Of a DNA stretch of 64,000 nt, positions 16,029-24,428 are shown piece by piece. The translations under genes were made by a program, and so were the position numbers. Every line of letters begins with the position of its first letter. Positions within the stretch are counted from its first letter, which is position 1. A model generated the notes under the pieces. That model searched no databases. It was not told the origin of the DNA and saw nothing but the letters and a program-made list of their open reading frames with translations. The DNA comes from Candidatus Methanoperedens sp. BLZ2 (GTDB lineage: Archaea; Halobacteriota; Methanosarcinia; Methanosarcinales; Methanoperedenaceae): the NCBI RefSeq assembly GCF_002487355.1, contig NZ_NTMG01000067.1, positions 20,422 through 84,421 on the forward strand, given 5' to 3'.

Positions 16029-17600
16029 ATGCGATTCGATATGAATAATCCGGGAATTAACATAAAAGGGGCTTTGAAACACCTCCTGAAGTTAATATTG
16101 ATAATAGTAACAGTTTTGTCCACTGGATATCTAATTGAAAATAGCCAATATATCCATGGGATTTTCAGTCCTTTTGATCTTTTAATCGAGTTCTTTTTTG
16201 TTTTTGTATCCTTATCCATTTTTGCTATGACATGGTTTGCATACAGCCAGAACCAGAATGATCATACGCTTTTCATGGGAGCCACTTTTTTAATAATAGG
16301 GATTTTTGAACTATTTCATATACTTTCTTACCCTTTCATACCTGATTTTTTTACCCCGAACTCAATCCAGAAAGCAAGGATTTTCAGTGATGTTGTCCAG
16401 GTAATTATCGCACCATTATTCCTGATAAGCGCATACCTGTTCAAGGATACTCTCAGGTTGCTCAACAGGAATATTCTTCTTATTTCGGCAGTTATCTTAT
16501 CAATATTGCCATTTATAACAATGTATTATCTAAGGTTCCTGTTAAATGAATATCCGAAAATATATTCTTCCGAAGGCGGACCATCTGAATTAAGGGTATC
16601 ATTGATCCTGTCAAGCATATTAATAACATTATATGCAAGTTACCTGTATGCAAAAAGACTTCAACTAAATAAAGATAAGGATATTATCAATCTCATTTAT
16701 GGGTTTAATATCATAGTATTTAGCTACCTTATAATGAATATATTAGAATTTCCAGGGATCTTATTAAAAGGCGCAGGTTTCTATTTTGCATATCTTGCAC
16801 TTCATCAATCGTATATAGAATTACCATATAAAAAATTAATGATAGCTGAAGAATCATTAAAAGTATCAAAGGAAGAAGCTGAGCGTGCAAACCAGATAAA
16901 ATCCGAATTCCTGTCAACGATGAGCCATGAACTTCGCACACCTTTGAATTCCATAATTGGCTTTTCTGACTTGCTGAAACAAAAAATAACGGGGGATCTA
17001 AATGAGAAACAGGAACATTATATTGATAATATAGTCAAGAGCAGTAAACACCTTCTTGACCTGATCAACGATATTCTTGACCTGAGCAAGATAGAAGCGG
17101 GAAAAATAAATTTGAATGTTGAAAAAATTTCTTTATCCCCAATAATAAATGATACTACAGAACTTATAAAAGCTACAGCCGCAAAACATAATATTGCCTT
17201 GAAGAAAGAATTTGATCCCCGGATCGAATTCATTGAAGCTGATAAACAGAATTTTAAACAGATACTTTTCAACCTGCTAAGCAATGCAGTCAAATTCAGC
17301 AAGGCTGAAGGCGGGACTATAGTCATAACTACAAGGAAATATGGTGAAATGGTGCAAATTTCAGTATCAGACAGTGGTATTGGCATCAGGAAAGAAGATC
17401 TGGACAAACTCTTCAATAAGTTCCAGCAGATCGATTCCGGCACTTCCAGGAAATATGGTGGTACAGGCCTTGGTCTTGCTATTTCAAAGCAACTTGTGGA
17501 ATTACACGGAGGCAGGATATGGGCCGAGAGTAAATACGGGCAGGGGAGTACTTTTATTTTTCAATTACCGCTAACAGTAAAAAAGAAGGTTGGGAATTAA
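16029..17600 (+). CDS. Membrane histidine kinase (MASE3-like sensor)
   Basis: A 523-residue sensor kinase. The N-terminal ~260 residues contain seven or so membrane spans of MASE3 type (a FELFHILSYPF motif is typical). A coiled region (ERANQIKSEF) leads into the HisKA domain with phospho-acceptor H300 by this start (SHELRTPLN) and a HATPase domain with N box, DSGIGI G1 box and GGTGLGLAI G2 box. The ATG at 16029 is preferred to the TTG two codons before. The next gene, a single REC domain, starts at the base after its stop, so kinase and regulator are almost certainly partners. Signal unknown. Confidence 0.92.
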   Translation: MRFDMNNPGINIKGALKHLLKLILIIVTVLSTGYLIENSQYIHGIFSPFDLLIEFFFVFVSLSIFAMTWFAYSQNQNDHTLFMGATFLIIGIFELFHILSYPFIPDFFTPNSIQKARIFSDVVQVIIAPLFLISAYLFKDTLRLLNRNILLISAVILSILPFITMYYLRFLLNEYPKIYSSEGGPSELRVSLILSSILITLYASYLYAKRLQLNKDKDIINLIYGFNIIVFSYLIMNILEFPGILLKGAGFYFAYLALHQSYIELPYKKLMIAEESLKVSKEEAERANQIKSEFLSTMSHELRTPLNSIIGFSDLLKQKITGDLNEKQEHYIDNIVKSSKHLLDLINDILDLSKIEAGKINLNVEKISLSPIINDTTELIKATAAKHNIALKKEFDPRIEFIEADKQNFKQILFNLLSNAVKFSKAEGGTIVITTRKYGEMVQISVSDSGIGIRKEDLDKLFNKFQQIDSGTSRKYGGTGLGLAISKQLVELHGGRIWAESKYGQGSTFIFQLPLTVKKKVGN

Positions 17601-17987
17601 ATGGCACAAATGGCACAAATGAAAGTACTCATTGTAGAAGATAATCCTCTAAATATGGAACTTGTGATTGAGATTCTCAAATCATCAGGATTTTTCGTAT
17701 CAGGGGCAATTAATGGGGAAGAAGCGATAAAAATGATTGAAAATGAATATGAACACTATGATTTGATCCTGATGGATATAGAGCTCCCCGGGATGGATGG
17801 CATATCTGCCATAAAGATCATAAAAAGCAAGCCCGGATATAATAATGTACCAAATATTGCTTTGACTGCTTTTGCTATGAAAGGGGACCGGGAAAAATTC
17901 CTGGCAGCAGGGTTTGATGATTATATAGCAAAACCAATTGATGTACCAGGTTTCATTAAAAAAATGCAGAAATATAAACAATCCTGA
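17601..17987 (+). CDS. Single-domain response regulator (CheY-like)
   Basis: A 128-residue REC domain. The acidic pair is E13/D14, the phospho-acceptor is D59 (LILMDIELPGMDG), with conserved Thr (LTAFA) and Lys (AKPID). It has no output domain, so it works by protein contact or as a phosphorelay intermediate. It starts immediately after the kinase stop codon. The first seven residues come from a tandem 9-base duplication (ATGGCACAA twice), which provides three in-frame ATG codons; the third gives the usual family start (MKVLIVEDN). Confidence 0.92.
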   Translation: MAQMAQMKVLIVEDNPLNMELVIEILKSSGFFVSGAINGEEAIKMIENEYEHYDLILMDIELPGMDGISAIKIIKSKPGYNNVPNIALTAFAMKGDREKFLAAGFDDYIAKPIDVPGFIKKMQKYKQS

Positions 17988-18022
17988 TATGGAATTATAT
18001 GTGATTTTTTAGGAGGTATTAA

Positions 18023-18868
18023 ATGGTAAATCAAGATAATAGGGCAAAAGTCCTTGTGGTTGATGATGAACCTGCAAATGTAGAGCTTATTTTTGGCTAT
18101 CTTGAAAATCATTATGACCTGATACCGGCATACAGCGGAAAAGAAGCTCTGGAAAAAGTGATCTCTGATAAACCTGATATTATCCTCCTGGATATTAAGA
18201 TGCCCCGGATCAATGGATATGAAGTTTGTGAAAAAATAAAACAACAGGATTCTACAAGGTTCATTCCAGTAATAATGGTCACGGCATTGTCTGAAGTGGA
18301 AGATAAGATCAAGGCTATAGAAACCGGAGCCGACGACTTTCTTTCTAAACCGGTTAACGTGCTGGAGCTCCGTACCCGCGTAAAATCACTTCTGAAGATA
18401 AAGAATTATCATGATGAACTTATCAGGGCCAAGGAACAAATTGAGGCCCAAAATGATTTCAAAACTATTATGACAGACACACTTCCTCTTATTCTCCGGA
18501 GTATTCCCCCTGGAAAAATGACTGAAGTAATGACCCTTATGAGTGAACAGGTAGAAGATATTATCTGGGAAAAATATATTCATGAGATCCCCACAGAGAG
18601 CATACAAACAGCAAATATCACTTGCAGTATTTTGAATAAAATGGGCGGGAACTTTTCAGTAAAAGAAGTAAGTGAAAAAGGATACATCATAATAAATGAT
18701 AAATGTCCATGGGGAGAAAATGGATTAAATCCGGTACTTTGCATGATGACAAAAGCGATCTTTGCCAGGATCGGTGTTCATATATATAAAGATATAAATG
18801 TAGATATTAAAAAAACCATAGCTGGAGGCGATGATTGTTGCCTGGTAGAATTATTTATGAGAGCCTGA
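18023..18868 (+). CDS. Response regulator with C-terminal Cys-rich sensor-like domain
   Basis: A 281-residue protein. REC domain: residues 8-125, acceptor D57 (IILLDIKMPRING), Lys in SKPVN. A helical linker (125-150) leads to a second domain with C228 (DKCPWGENG), C240, and the pair C272-C273 (GDDCC). This pattern resembles V4R-like or methanogen-type ligand/metal-binding domains rather than a DNA-binding output. A strong Shine-Dalgarno (AGGAGG) precedes the ATG. It is probably part of the kinase/REC operon (35-base gap) and may add redox or small-molecule input. I do not recognise a named family for the second domain. Confidence 0.8.
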   Translation: MVNQDNRAKVLVVDDEPANVELIFGYLENHYDLIPAYSGKEALEKVISDKPDIILLDIKMPRINGYEVCEKIKQQDSTRFIPVIMVTALSEVEDKIKAIETGADDFLSKPVNVLELRTRVKSLLKIKNYHDELIRAKEQIEAQNDFKTIMTDTLPLILRSIPPGKMTEVMTLMSEQVEDIIWEKYIHEIPTESIQTANITCSILNKMGGNFSVKEVSEKGYIIINDKCPWGENGLNPVLCMMTKAIFARIGVHIYKDINVDIKKTIAGGDDCCLVELFMRA

Positions 18869-18922
18869 CCTGCAATTCAGGGATTGAATTTATTAACAAT
18901 TAAAACATAATATAAATATAAC

Positions 18923-19636
18923 ATGATCATGGAACGAATACATACTGGAATTACAGGGCTTGATGAAATGATAGGGGGAGGATATCCTAAAGGCCGCACT
19001 ATGTTAATTCTCGGGATGACAGGGTCTGGCAAAACCATACTGGGCTTGAGTTTTATTCATAAAGCCTGCACAGAAGGGCGAAAATCCCTTATAATCGCTA
19101 GCGAGGAATTGCCAGGAGATATTATTGCCCAGTCAGAATCGGTTGGTATGGATCTTGAGGAATTCAACAAAAATGGTTTACTGGCAATAGATAAAGTCTA
19201 TGAAGAACGAACAGTGTATGCTAAGGAATTATTAGCTTACGAAATAACAGATACGGATAAACTGCAATCCAATATTATCGGGTTATTGGAAAGAATACCC
19301 AAAGATGTCGAGAGTGTTTTGATTGACAACATAGGTGTTTTTACACTTAATATGTCTGCAAATGAATTCAGGGCACAGATCGACTCATTGGTTGCGGGAT
19401 TAATGAAAAGAAATATAACAGCCTTACTGATAATGGACCTGTCAGCGGACAACCGCACAGAAAGCATTGCTTCATATTCTGTTTATGGGGTTCTGCGGAC
19501 TTCAATCAAGGATAATCCCTTTACAGGAGCAAGAGAACGCCTGTTCGAAATCCTGAAGATACGGAATACCAAAATCTCCTTAGCCCCCATCAGATTTGAA
19601 ATTACTTCCAAAGGTATAGAATTTTTACAGAAATGA
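18923..19636 (+). CDS. KaiC-like RecA-superfamily ATPase, active P-loop
   Basis: A 237-residue, single-domain KaiC-like ATPase. The Walker A motif GMTGSGKT is at 31-38; Walker B is VLIDNIG (about 133). KaiC-family switches in archaea act as ATP-driven signalling or scaffold proteins and often sit beside two-component genes, as here. It follows the Cys-rich response regulator by 54 bases and precedes a second KaiC-like gene by 13 bases. Two closely spaced ATG codons (18923 and 18929) are possible starts. Pairing of an active and an inactive KaiC-like subunit suggests a hetero-oligomer. Confidence 0.88.
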   Translation: MIMERIHTGITGLDEMIGGGYPKGRTMLILGMTGSGKTILGLSFIHKACTEGRKSLIIASEELPGDIIAQSESVGMDLEEFNKNGLLAIDKVYEERTVYAKELLAYEITDTDKLQSNIIGLLERIPKDVESVLIDNIGVFTLNMSANEFRAQIDSLVAGLMKRNITALLIMDLSADNRTESIASYSVYGVLRTSIKDNPFTGARERLFEILKIRNTKISLAPIRFEITSKGIEFLQK

Positions 19637-19649
19637 ACTGGTAAGATCA

Positions 19650-20339
19650 ATGACAAATAAATTATTACCTACAGGGCTTCCAACTCTCGATAAAGAACTG
19701 GACGGCGGCTTGCTTGCGGGTTCTTTAGTATATCTTACGGCCGATTCTATGACTATGGGAGAGATTTTCTTATACCAGTTCATCCAGCAAAGACCAAGCT
19801 TTTATGTAAATACCGAACGTAAACCTGAATATATATTAAATGATTTAAAACAATTCGGGTTTGATGTATCCGGTATAAAATTCATAGATATACATGAGAA
19901 ATATCACGAAAATGTAAGCAAATTGCTGGACAGGGGAGAACTCAGGGATTACAGGATCATGGATTTTTTTATTAAACAGCTTGAAATTATCGAAGCTAAG
20001 GAAATAAATCTTATTGTTGATACTATAACATTTTTTCAGCATCTTGAAATAAAAAGGAACAAAACCAGGGAAATTATAGATAAACTTTATGATACTGTGA
20101 AACGAACAGAAGGGCTCGGATTCCTTTATGGGATCAAAAATGAGAAACGTTCTTTTATTGAAAATGAAGTAATAAATATCTGCGATGCGGTATTTGATAT
20201 TTCACTTATTAAAAAAGCAGATAAAACAACTACTGAATTGACAATACCAAAAGCAAGAAACCGCCCGATACATGGAAATGTGCTTAAGTTCAAAATAGAG
20301 GGCGGAATTATAATGGATACCTCAAGAGAGATAGCATGA
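19650..20339 (+). CDS. KaiC-like protein lacking a functional P-loop
   Basis: A 229-residue paralogue of the preceding gene. It keeps the opening (TGLPTLDKELDGGLLAGSLV) and the general RecA-like layout, but the Walker A position reads TADSMTMGEIF in place of GxxxxGKT, so ATP hydrolysis is unlikely. A Walker-B-like strand (LIVDTITFF) persists. Such pseudo-ATPase partners usually regulate an active relative. It is the last gene of the signalling cluster and converges on the RPA operon. Its partner is inferred from adjacency. Confidence 0.75.
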   Translation: MTNKLLPTGLPTLDKELDGGLLAGSLVYLTADSMTMGEIFLYQFIQQRPSFYVNTERKPEYILNDLKQFGFDVSGIKFIDIHEKYHENVSKLLDRGELRDYRIMDFFIKQLEIIEAKEINLIVDTITFFQHLEIKRNKTREIIDKLYDTVKRTEGLGFLYGIKNEKRSFIENEVINICDAVFDISLIKKADKTTTELTIPKARNRPIHGNVLKFKIEGGIIMDTSREIA

Positions 20340-20358
20340 ATAGACTGAAAAACAGGTA

Positions 20359-21417
20359 TCAGACCTTCCTCAGCACCCCGATCTTTGGCTCGTAGCATCT
20401 TCCTTCATCCATAAGCTCTTTTAAGCATAATTCCACACTTTCTGCATTTATCCCTGCTTTCCCGGCAGTTTCAATGACTTTTAAAAAGGACGTGCCTTTC
20501 CCGGTATCAAGTTCATCGATTATGGTTGCAAGTATCTCTTTTGGCTTCAATCCAGGTGGTTCTTCTCTGGTATCGGATCTGGCAGGAATTTGTATATCTT
20601 CAATCGTTTCATTAATAGTTTCATTAATAGTTTCATTAATAGCTTCATTATTTTCTTCAATACCCATTTCCTCTAAATTTTGTTCATGGGTTTTGAATTC
20701 ATCTATATTTTTGGGGACATCCTGTTCTTTTGTTAATTCCGGTTTTTGGGGCGGCTTTATGATCCCGCTATCAGATGCAACCGTATCAACTGCATGAATA
20801 AGCATTTTTTTAAGTTCCAGTATGGTTTTATCCAGGTTTTTATAATGCTTGATTGCAAGTATCACACCATTGAGAAGTGCGATGTTTGTCACTTTCTTAG
20901 AAAGAAATTCCTGCAATTCATTTCCCGAAAATCCCGACTTTAAAGCGTCTTCGATAATGTTGATGCGCTCCAGTGTTCTTTCTGCTGTTTCCAGCACCCA
21001 CCTGTCCCTTTGCTTTTCATCAGAAGCATTTATTTCTTCAGGCCGCACAGATAAATAAACGGTGCCGTCTTCAGGTTCATATTTCCTGGCTTTGCCTACA
21101 AGTGCAACATAAGCGGGAACATGCAGGTCAGAAAAAAATATGGCGGCTTCTGGCTGGTACTGGCTGGCATATACAGTAAATACCCCTGTGGGATCGGCTA
21201 TGCGCGCGCGCCAGAGATTATTATCCTTGCCGATATTTTCAACCTCAGTGACAACCCCGACAATAAAGAGCCGGTTGCATCTAACACCAGTCGGCGTAAT
21301 TATATAATTTGGAGCCCGTTCATCGCCTTCACTGACATACAGGTTTGACATGTTGAATTCATGTGCGAAAATGCGCCACGCTATTTCCCTGTCCATTATT
21401 TTTTCTGTTTTTTCCAT
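20359..21417 (-). CDS. RPA-associated OB-fold protein (COG3390 type)
   Basis: A 352-residue protein encoded two bases after the RPA stop codon. I start it at the ATG at 21417 (MEKTEKIMDREIAWRIF), because the longer frame from 21486 would overlap RPA by 68 bases. An OB fold occupies roughly residues 45-140 (LFIVGVVTEVE ... VALVGKAR). A long variable acidic linker includes three and a half copies of NETI encoded by a 12-base repeat. A C-terminal winged-helix-like domain (VIETAGKAGINAES) closes the protein. In archaea this partner forms a complex with RPA on single-stranded DNA during replication and repair. Confidence 0.88.
   Translation of the reverse strand: MEKTEKIMDREIAWRIFAHEFNMSNLYVSEGDERAPNYIITPTGVRCNRLFIVGVVTEVENIGKDNNLWRARIADPTGVFTVYASQYQPEAAIFFSDLHVPAYVALVGKARKYEPEDGTVYLSVRPEEINASDEKQRDRWVLETAERTLERINIIEDALKSGFSGNELQEFLSKKVTNIALLNGVILAIKHYKNLDKTILELKKMLIHAVDTVASDSGIIKPPQKPELTKEQDVPKNIDEFKTHEQNLEEMGIEENNEAINETINETINETIEDIQIPARSDTREEPPGLKPKEILATIIDELDTGKGTSFLKVIETAGKAGINAESVELCLKELMDEGRCYEPKIGVLRKV
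20606..20653. repeat. 12-base tandem repeat within RPA-partner gene
   Basis: Three exact copies of GTTTCATTAATA plus a fourth diverged copy. In the coding sense they encode the repeating tetrapeptide NETI in the acidic linker of the RPA-associated protein. The repeat keeps the reading frame, so copy-number slippage would lengthen or shorten the linker without disrupting the gene. Confidence 0.9.
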
Positions 21418-21418
21418 T

Positions 21419-22684
21419 TTAACCTGTGATCCTCCCGATGAGCTTTTGTGCTTGTTCCTGTATCGTTTGCGCAGGTTCCCAGGCATCGCTTGCTACGAGT
21501 GTGATCCCGAACTCACCTTTAGACATATTTCCTCTTGCAGCGAACCTTCTCCCCAGAATTTTCCTTTTAATATCATCTTCCACTGCTCTCTGGGACATAT
21601 TTATTCTTGCGATCTTTTGAGCTTCTTCGATGTTAAGTCCGCATATCTTCTGGGTAAGCCTTGAATCAAGAACCAGCGTGAGTGCACCGGTTCCATCATC
21701 AATTATGGCTTTGATACGCATATCGCTCTTCTCATGGACTTTTTCGTGTACCCTGCACATGCCTTTCTGTATCACACGCGAACATTCGGAGCATCTGGCT
21801 ATCAATCCCGAACCAGGCCTGATGGAAAGTATATTACCTTCGATCATTATATCATAAGCCCCGTCTTTCATGATCAAGTCCCCGATCTTTAATCCTTCTT
21901 TTTCCATGTATTCAATCTTATTTCCAAGCTTTGTTACAATGGTTGATTCATTGATGTTCAAGGTGGGAACACCCCGGAATGACCTTACATAAGCGTTTTT
22001 TACATCAATTGAATTGCCCACTTCAAGCGCCGGTGACAATACCCAGGCTGTGACCGGGAGTTTTGTATCCTCATCTGCCGCAATTGCGCCAAGTATCTTT
22101 TTTGAGCCATCCTTTGTATTGATTTCATGGATATCAATATTGAGGATAATGAATTGTGTATGAACATTTATATCCCCATCCCTCAGCTCTGCAAGTTTTT
22201 TAAGCTTGCAGTCCTCCATAACCTGGATTTTAGTGGTAAGCTTTGTGACTTTCGATCTGGGGCCAAAATTTATCTCAGGCCGTTCCTGCCAGTTCCTGAC
22301 ATAAGCCTGTGTGACTGAGATCACATCACCCGGATTGAGGTTAAAATCAGACCAGGCTGTGAAACTTCGTGATGATGTCTCATCGCAGATAACCCCGGAA
22401 AAAAGGATTTTTTCAGAATTTTTAATAGTGACAGTCTTCCTGGTTATTTCAACGACCTGTCCGGTTATCTCGATATTGTGTTCTCCTATCTGGATATCTT
22501 TTAGTTTTCTGACAGTACTTTTTTCAGATCCTCCGTATTTTTTTATCAGGCTTCGTTTTGCTTCATTTAATGGTACCCTGTATTCGAGCAGTTTTTTTAA
22601 ATCCGCAATTATATTACTGTCTTCTATTTCGTTATCAAGCGCCCTTTTTATTTCTTCAACATGAGGCGCAAATTCAATCTGCAT
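21419..22684 (-). CDS. rpa: Replication protein A, multi-OB-fold single-stranded DNA-binding protein
   Basis: A 421-residue archaeal RPA. A short N-terminal helical part is followed by OB folds at about 70-165 (IEITGQVVEITRKTVTIKN), 170-280 and 285-385, and a zinc-finger segment CSECSRVIQKGMCRVHE near residue 300 inside the last OB fold. It protects single-stranded DNA during replication and repair. The ATG at 22684 (MQIEFAPH) is chosen because GGAAGGAG lies five bases before it; an upstream TTG adds five residues only. It forms a two-gene operon with the RPA-associated protein. Confidence 0.95.
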   Translation of the reverse strand: MQIEFAPHVEEIKRALDNEIEDSNIIADLKKLLEYRVPLNEAKRSLIKKYGGSEKSTVRKLKDIQIGEHNIEITGQVVEITRKTVTIKNSEKILFSGVICDETSSRSFTAWSDFNLNPGDVISVTQAYVRNWQERPEINFGPRSKVTKLTTKIQVMEDCKLKKLAELRDGDINVHTQFIILNIDIHEINTKDGSKKILGAIAADEDTKLPVTAWVLSPALEVGNSIDVKNAYVRSFRGVPTLNINESTIVTKLGNKIEYMEKEGLKIGDLIMKDGAYDIMIEGNILSIRPGSGLIARCSECSRVIQKGMCRVHEKVHEKSDMRIKAIIDDGTGALTLVLDSRLTQKICGLNIEEAQKIARINMSQRAVEDDIKRKILGRRFAARGNMSKGEFGITLVASDAWEPAQTIQEQAQKLIGRITG

Positions 22685-22795
22685 AAAGACTCCTTCCAAT
22701 TAATGGGATACGGGTTATAGGATAATATAAGATAAAAAACCATCGCAGAACAATTTATCACCATTTATCACCATCCAGCTATTTGAGGATGAATT

Positions 22796-23092
22796 ATGGA
22801 GTCTGTATATTTCTATGAAGAGGATGTCAGTAAAGATGTTTCAAAAATATTAGAGGATGATTTTTTTAAGCGCCTGGGGTACACGGTAAGGGAATGCAGC
22901 CTTCTGGGTTCCGAGCGCAAGGGATATTTTCTGTATATAAAGGCAAATTCAGAAGATATCGACCGTGCAGAAAAGAAATTTGAGGGAATCGGACTTAAAA
23001 AACTCATTGGAGAAGAGCTAAAAATAGTCACAGCCGCTTTCATAGCTGAGGAAGAGAATGCCGCCAGTGGGATGGGAATGATTTTCGGTTAA
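22796..23092 (+). CDS. Conserved small soluble protein of unknown function
   Basis: A 98-residue acidic protein divergent from the rpa operon. It has an alternating helix/strand pattern and a compact alpha-beta look: a short N-terminal helix, a GYFLYIKANSEDID strand-turn and a final EEENAASGMGMIFG tail. No Cys, no membrane segment and no known motif are present. It may be a small ACT-like or ferredoxin-like fold, but I cannot support that. It is transcribed alone or with the membrane protein gene 60 bases downstream. Confidence 0.6.
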   Translation: MESVYFYEEDVSKDVSKILEDDFFKRLGYTVRECSLLGSERKGYFLYIKANSEDIDRAEKKFEGIGLKKLIGEELKIVTAAFIAEEENAASGMGMIFG

Positions 23093-23154
23093 GCTTGCAG
23101 TTAAGATATATTTATATAGAAAGATAACATAAAAAGCATAATCGGAGGTACGAT

Positions 23155-23502
23155 ATGAGGCTGAGTAAACAAAGTTTAGTTCTGGCGACAATAGTCCCCT
23201 TAATATTTGGAATAGTAATACTGTGGAATTTCAAGAGTGCCATTGATATATTAGCACCATTGGGTCAATCCACAGCAAAAATCTATGATCAACTTATTTA
23301 TATAGGTATTTTTGCATTCCTTGCACTTGCAGTGTACTGGAGCGTAATGGTTTACCTGATATATCTGTTACAGGAAAACCTGTCAACCCTTGATTCAAAT
23401 CTTGATAAGGCTGCAGATATCGGAGCAAAGCACCTTTCAGATTCAAAGAACCTGTTGAACCAGGTTATAAATATCTTGAAGAGATACGAAACAAGTCAGT
23501 AA
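23155..23502 (+). CDS. Small membrane protein with two spans and helical tail
   Basis: A 115-residue protein that has two membrane segments (about 9-26 and 43-70) and an amphipathic C-terminal helix (about 75-115) that may form a coiled coil. A good Shine-Dalgarno (CGGAGGT) precedes the ATG. A hairpin terminator overlaps its stop codon, so it is the last gene of its transcript. No family recognised. Confidence 0.65.
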   Translation: MRLSKQSLVLATIVPLIFGIVILWNFKSAIDILAPLGQSTAKIYDQLIYIGIFAFLALAVYWSVMVYLIYLLQENLSTLDSNLDKAADIGAKHLSDSKNLLNQVINILKRYETSQ

Positions 23503-23522
23503 TATGCGCAAAGCATATTACT
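23498..23522 (+). terminator. Hairpin terminator, perfect 10-base stem
   Basis: AGTAATATGC, loop GCAAA, GCATATTACT, followed by a T-rich stretch with a run of six T. The stem begins at the last codon of the 115-residue membrane protein. The fold and T-run fit an intrinsic terminator of the upstream gene. Confidence 0.75.
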
Positions 23523-23687
23523 GATTTATTTTCTCATTTTTTAACAAATAAAAAAGTATAAACACATTTCTCTATCTTGCGGCTGAATTTTATTCTGGAA
23601 ATGTTTATCTGTGATAAAGCATACACGATATCATCACGATTAAACATTTGGAAATAATACGGTAAAATATATGTTAAGTGGTGTATA

Positions 23688-24005
23688 ATGGTAGAAACAA
23701 GATTCTTAGAACTCGTGAATGCAACACTCGGATTGTCAATTCTTTTGATCACGTTTGTTCTGCTAAGAGATTTCAGGAGGCAGTTGCAAAGTAGAGATAA
23801 TAAATTCAGGATACCTCTTATATTGCTGTCCACAGGCATAATGGTCTTTTCGGTCAGGGAATTTATCAAATACGGATTGACGCAAGGACGTGAAACGGTT
23901 CTTGACGAATTACTTGAAACCCTATACCTGTTGTTAACCCTGGGAGCTTTCTTTTACCTCCTGAGGATAAAGGAATTACCCTCAGACAAGATCATACCTA
24001 AATAG
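23688..24005 (+). CDS. Small three-span membrane protein
   Basis: A 105-residue protein with hydrophobic segments at about 10-26, 43-58 and 80-95, separated by short charged loops, with a lysine-rich end. Convergent with fwdD: the last eight bases overlap the fwdD stop region. It has no known motif. Gaps on both sides suggest its own promoter. Confidence 0.6.
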   Translation: MVETRFLELVNATLGLSILLITFVLLRDFRRQLQSRDNKFRIPLILLSTGIMVFSVREFIKYGLTQGRETVLDELLETLYLLLTLGAFFYLLRIKELPSDKIIPK

Positions 24006-24423
24006 GCTTAGTGAACGCCTTCATTAGTTTGTCAAGCGTTGTAATTTCTTCTTTTGAAAGGGATATCCTGGCGTCGATGTTTTTGAACTCCGGGATCCCT
24101 TTTCCCCGGGTTTCATCTGACACAAGCGAGTTTGACCATGGGCTGTTAACCATGAAAGCCAATCCGCCAGGCTCATCTCTTTTAGATTCCTTTGCTTGAA
24201 CCACAATGCTTGCAAAATTATTGGATATTTTTACCCTGTCCCCGGACTTTATACCCATTTTTTGCATATCGGTCTTACTCATAGATATTGCAGCAGAAAG
24301 CTTTTTGTATTCCTCCCCAAACCTGTCGCTCTCAAGCGCTTCAGCGTGGAAGATATCGCGATATGTGATGATCTTGATATCATATTCCGGGCTTTTAAGG
24401 AATTTTCCAAAATCCATATCCAT
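23998..24423 (-). CDS. fwdD: Formylmethanofuran dehydrogenase subunit D
   Basis: A 141-residue molybdopterin-dinucleotide-binding domain protein. The D subunit holds part of the pterin cofactor of the tungsten or molybdenum formylmethanofuran dehydrogenase, which reversibly reduces CO2 to formylmethanofuran (first step of methanogenesis; last step when run in reverse). The sequence has the SKTDMQKMGIKSGDRVKISN motif and NSPWSN-type loop of the family. It starts five bases after the fwdB stop. FwdA and FwdC genes are not in the window. Confidence 0.9.
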   Translation of the reverse strand: MDMDFGKFLKSPEYDIKIITYRDIFHAEALESDRFGEEYKKLSAAISMSKTDMQKMGIKSGDRVKISNNFASIVVQAKESKRDEPGGLAFMVNSPWSNSLVSDETRGKGIPEFKNIDARISLSKEEITTLDKLMKAFTKPI

Positions 24424-24428
24424 ATAAA

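Noticed and set aside
20606..20653. CRISPR array
   Set aside because: The repeat unit is 12 bases with no spacers and is in frame within a protein-coding gene. No CRISPR array was seen anywhere in the window.
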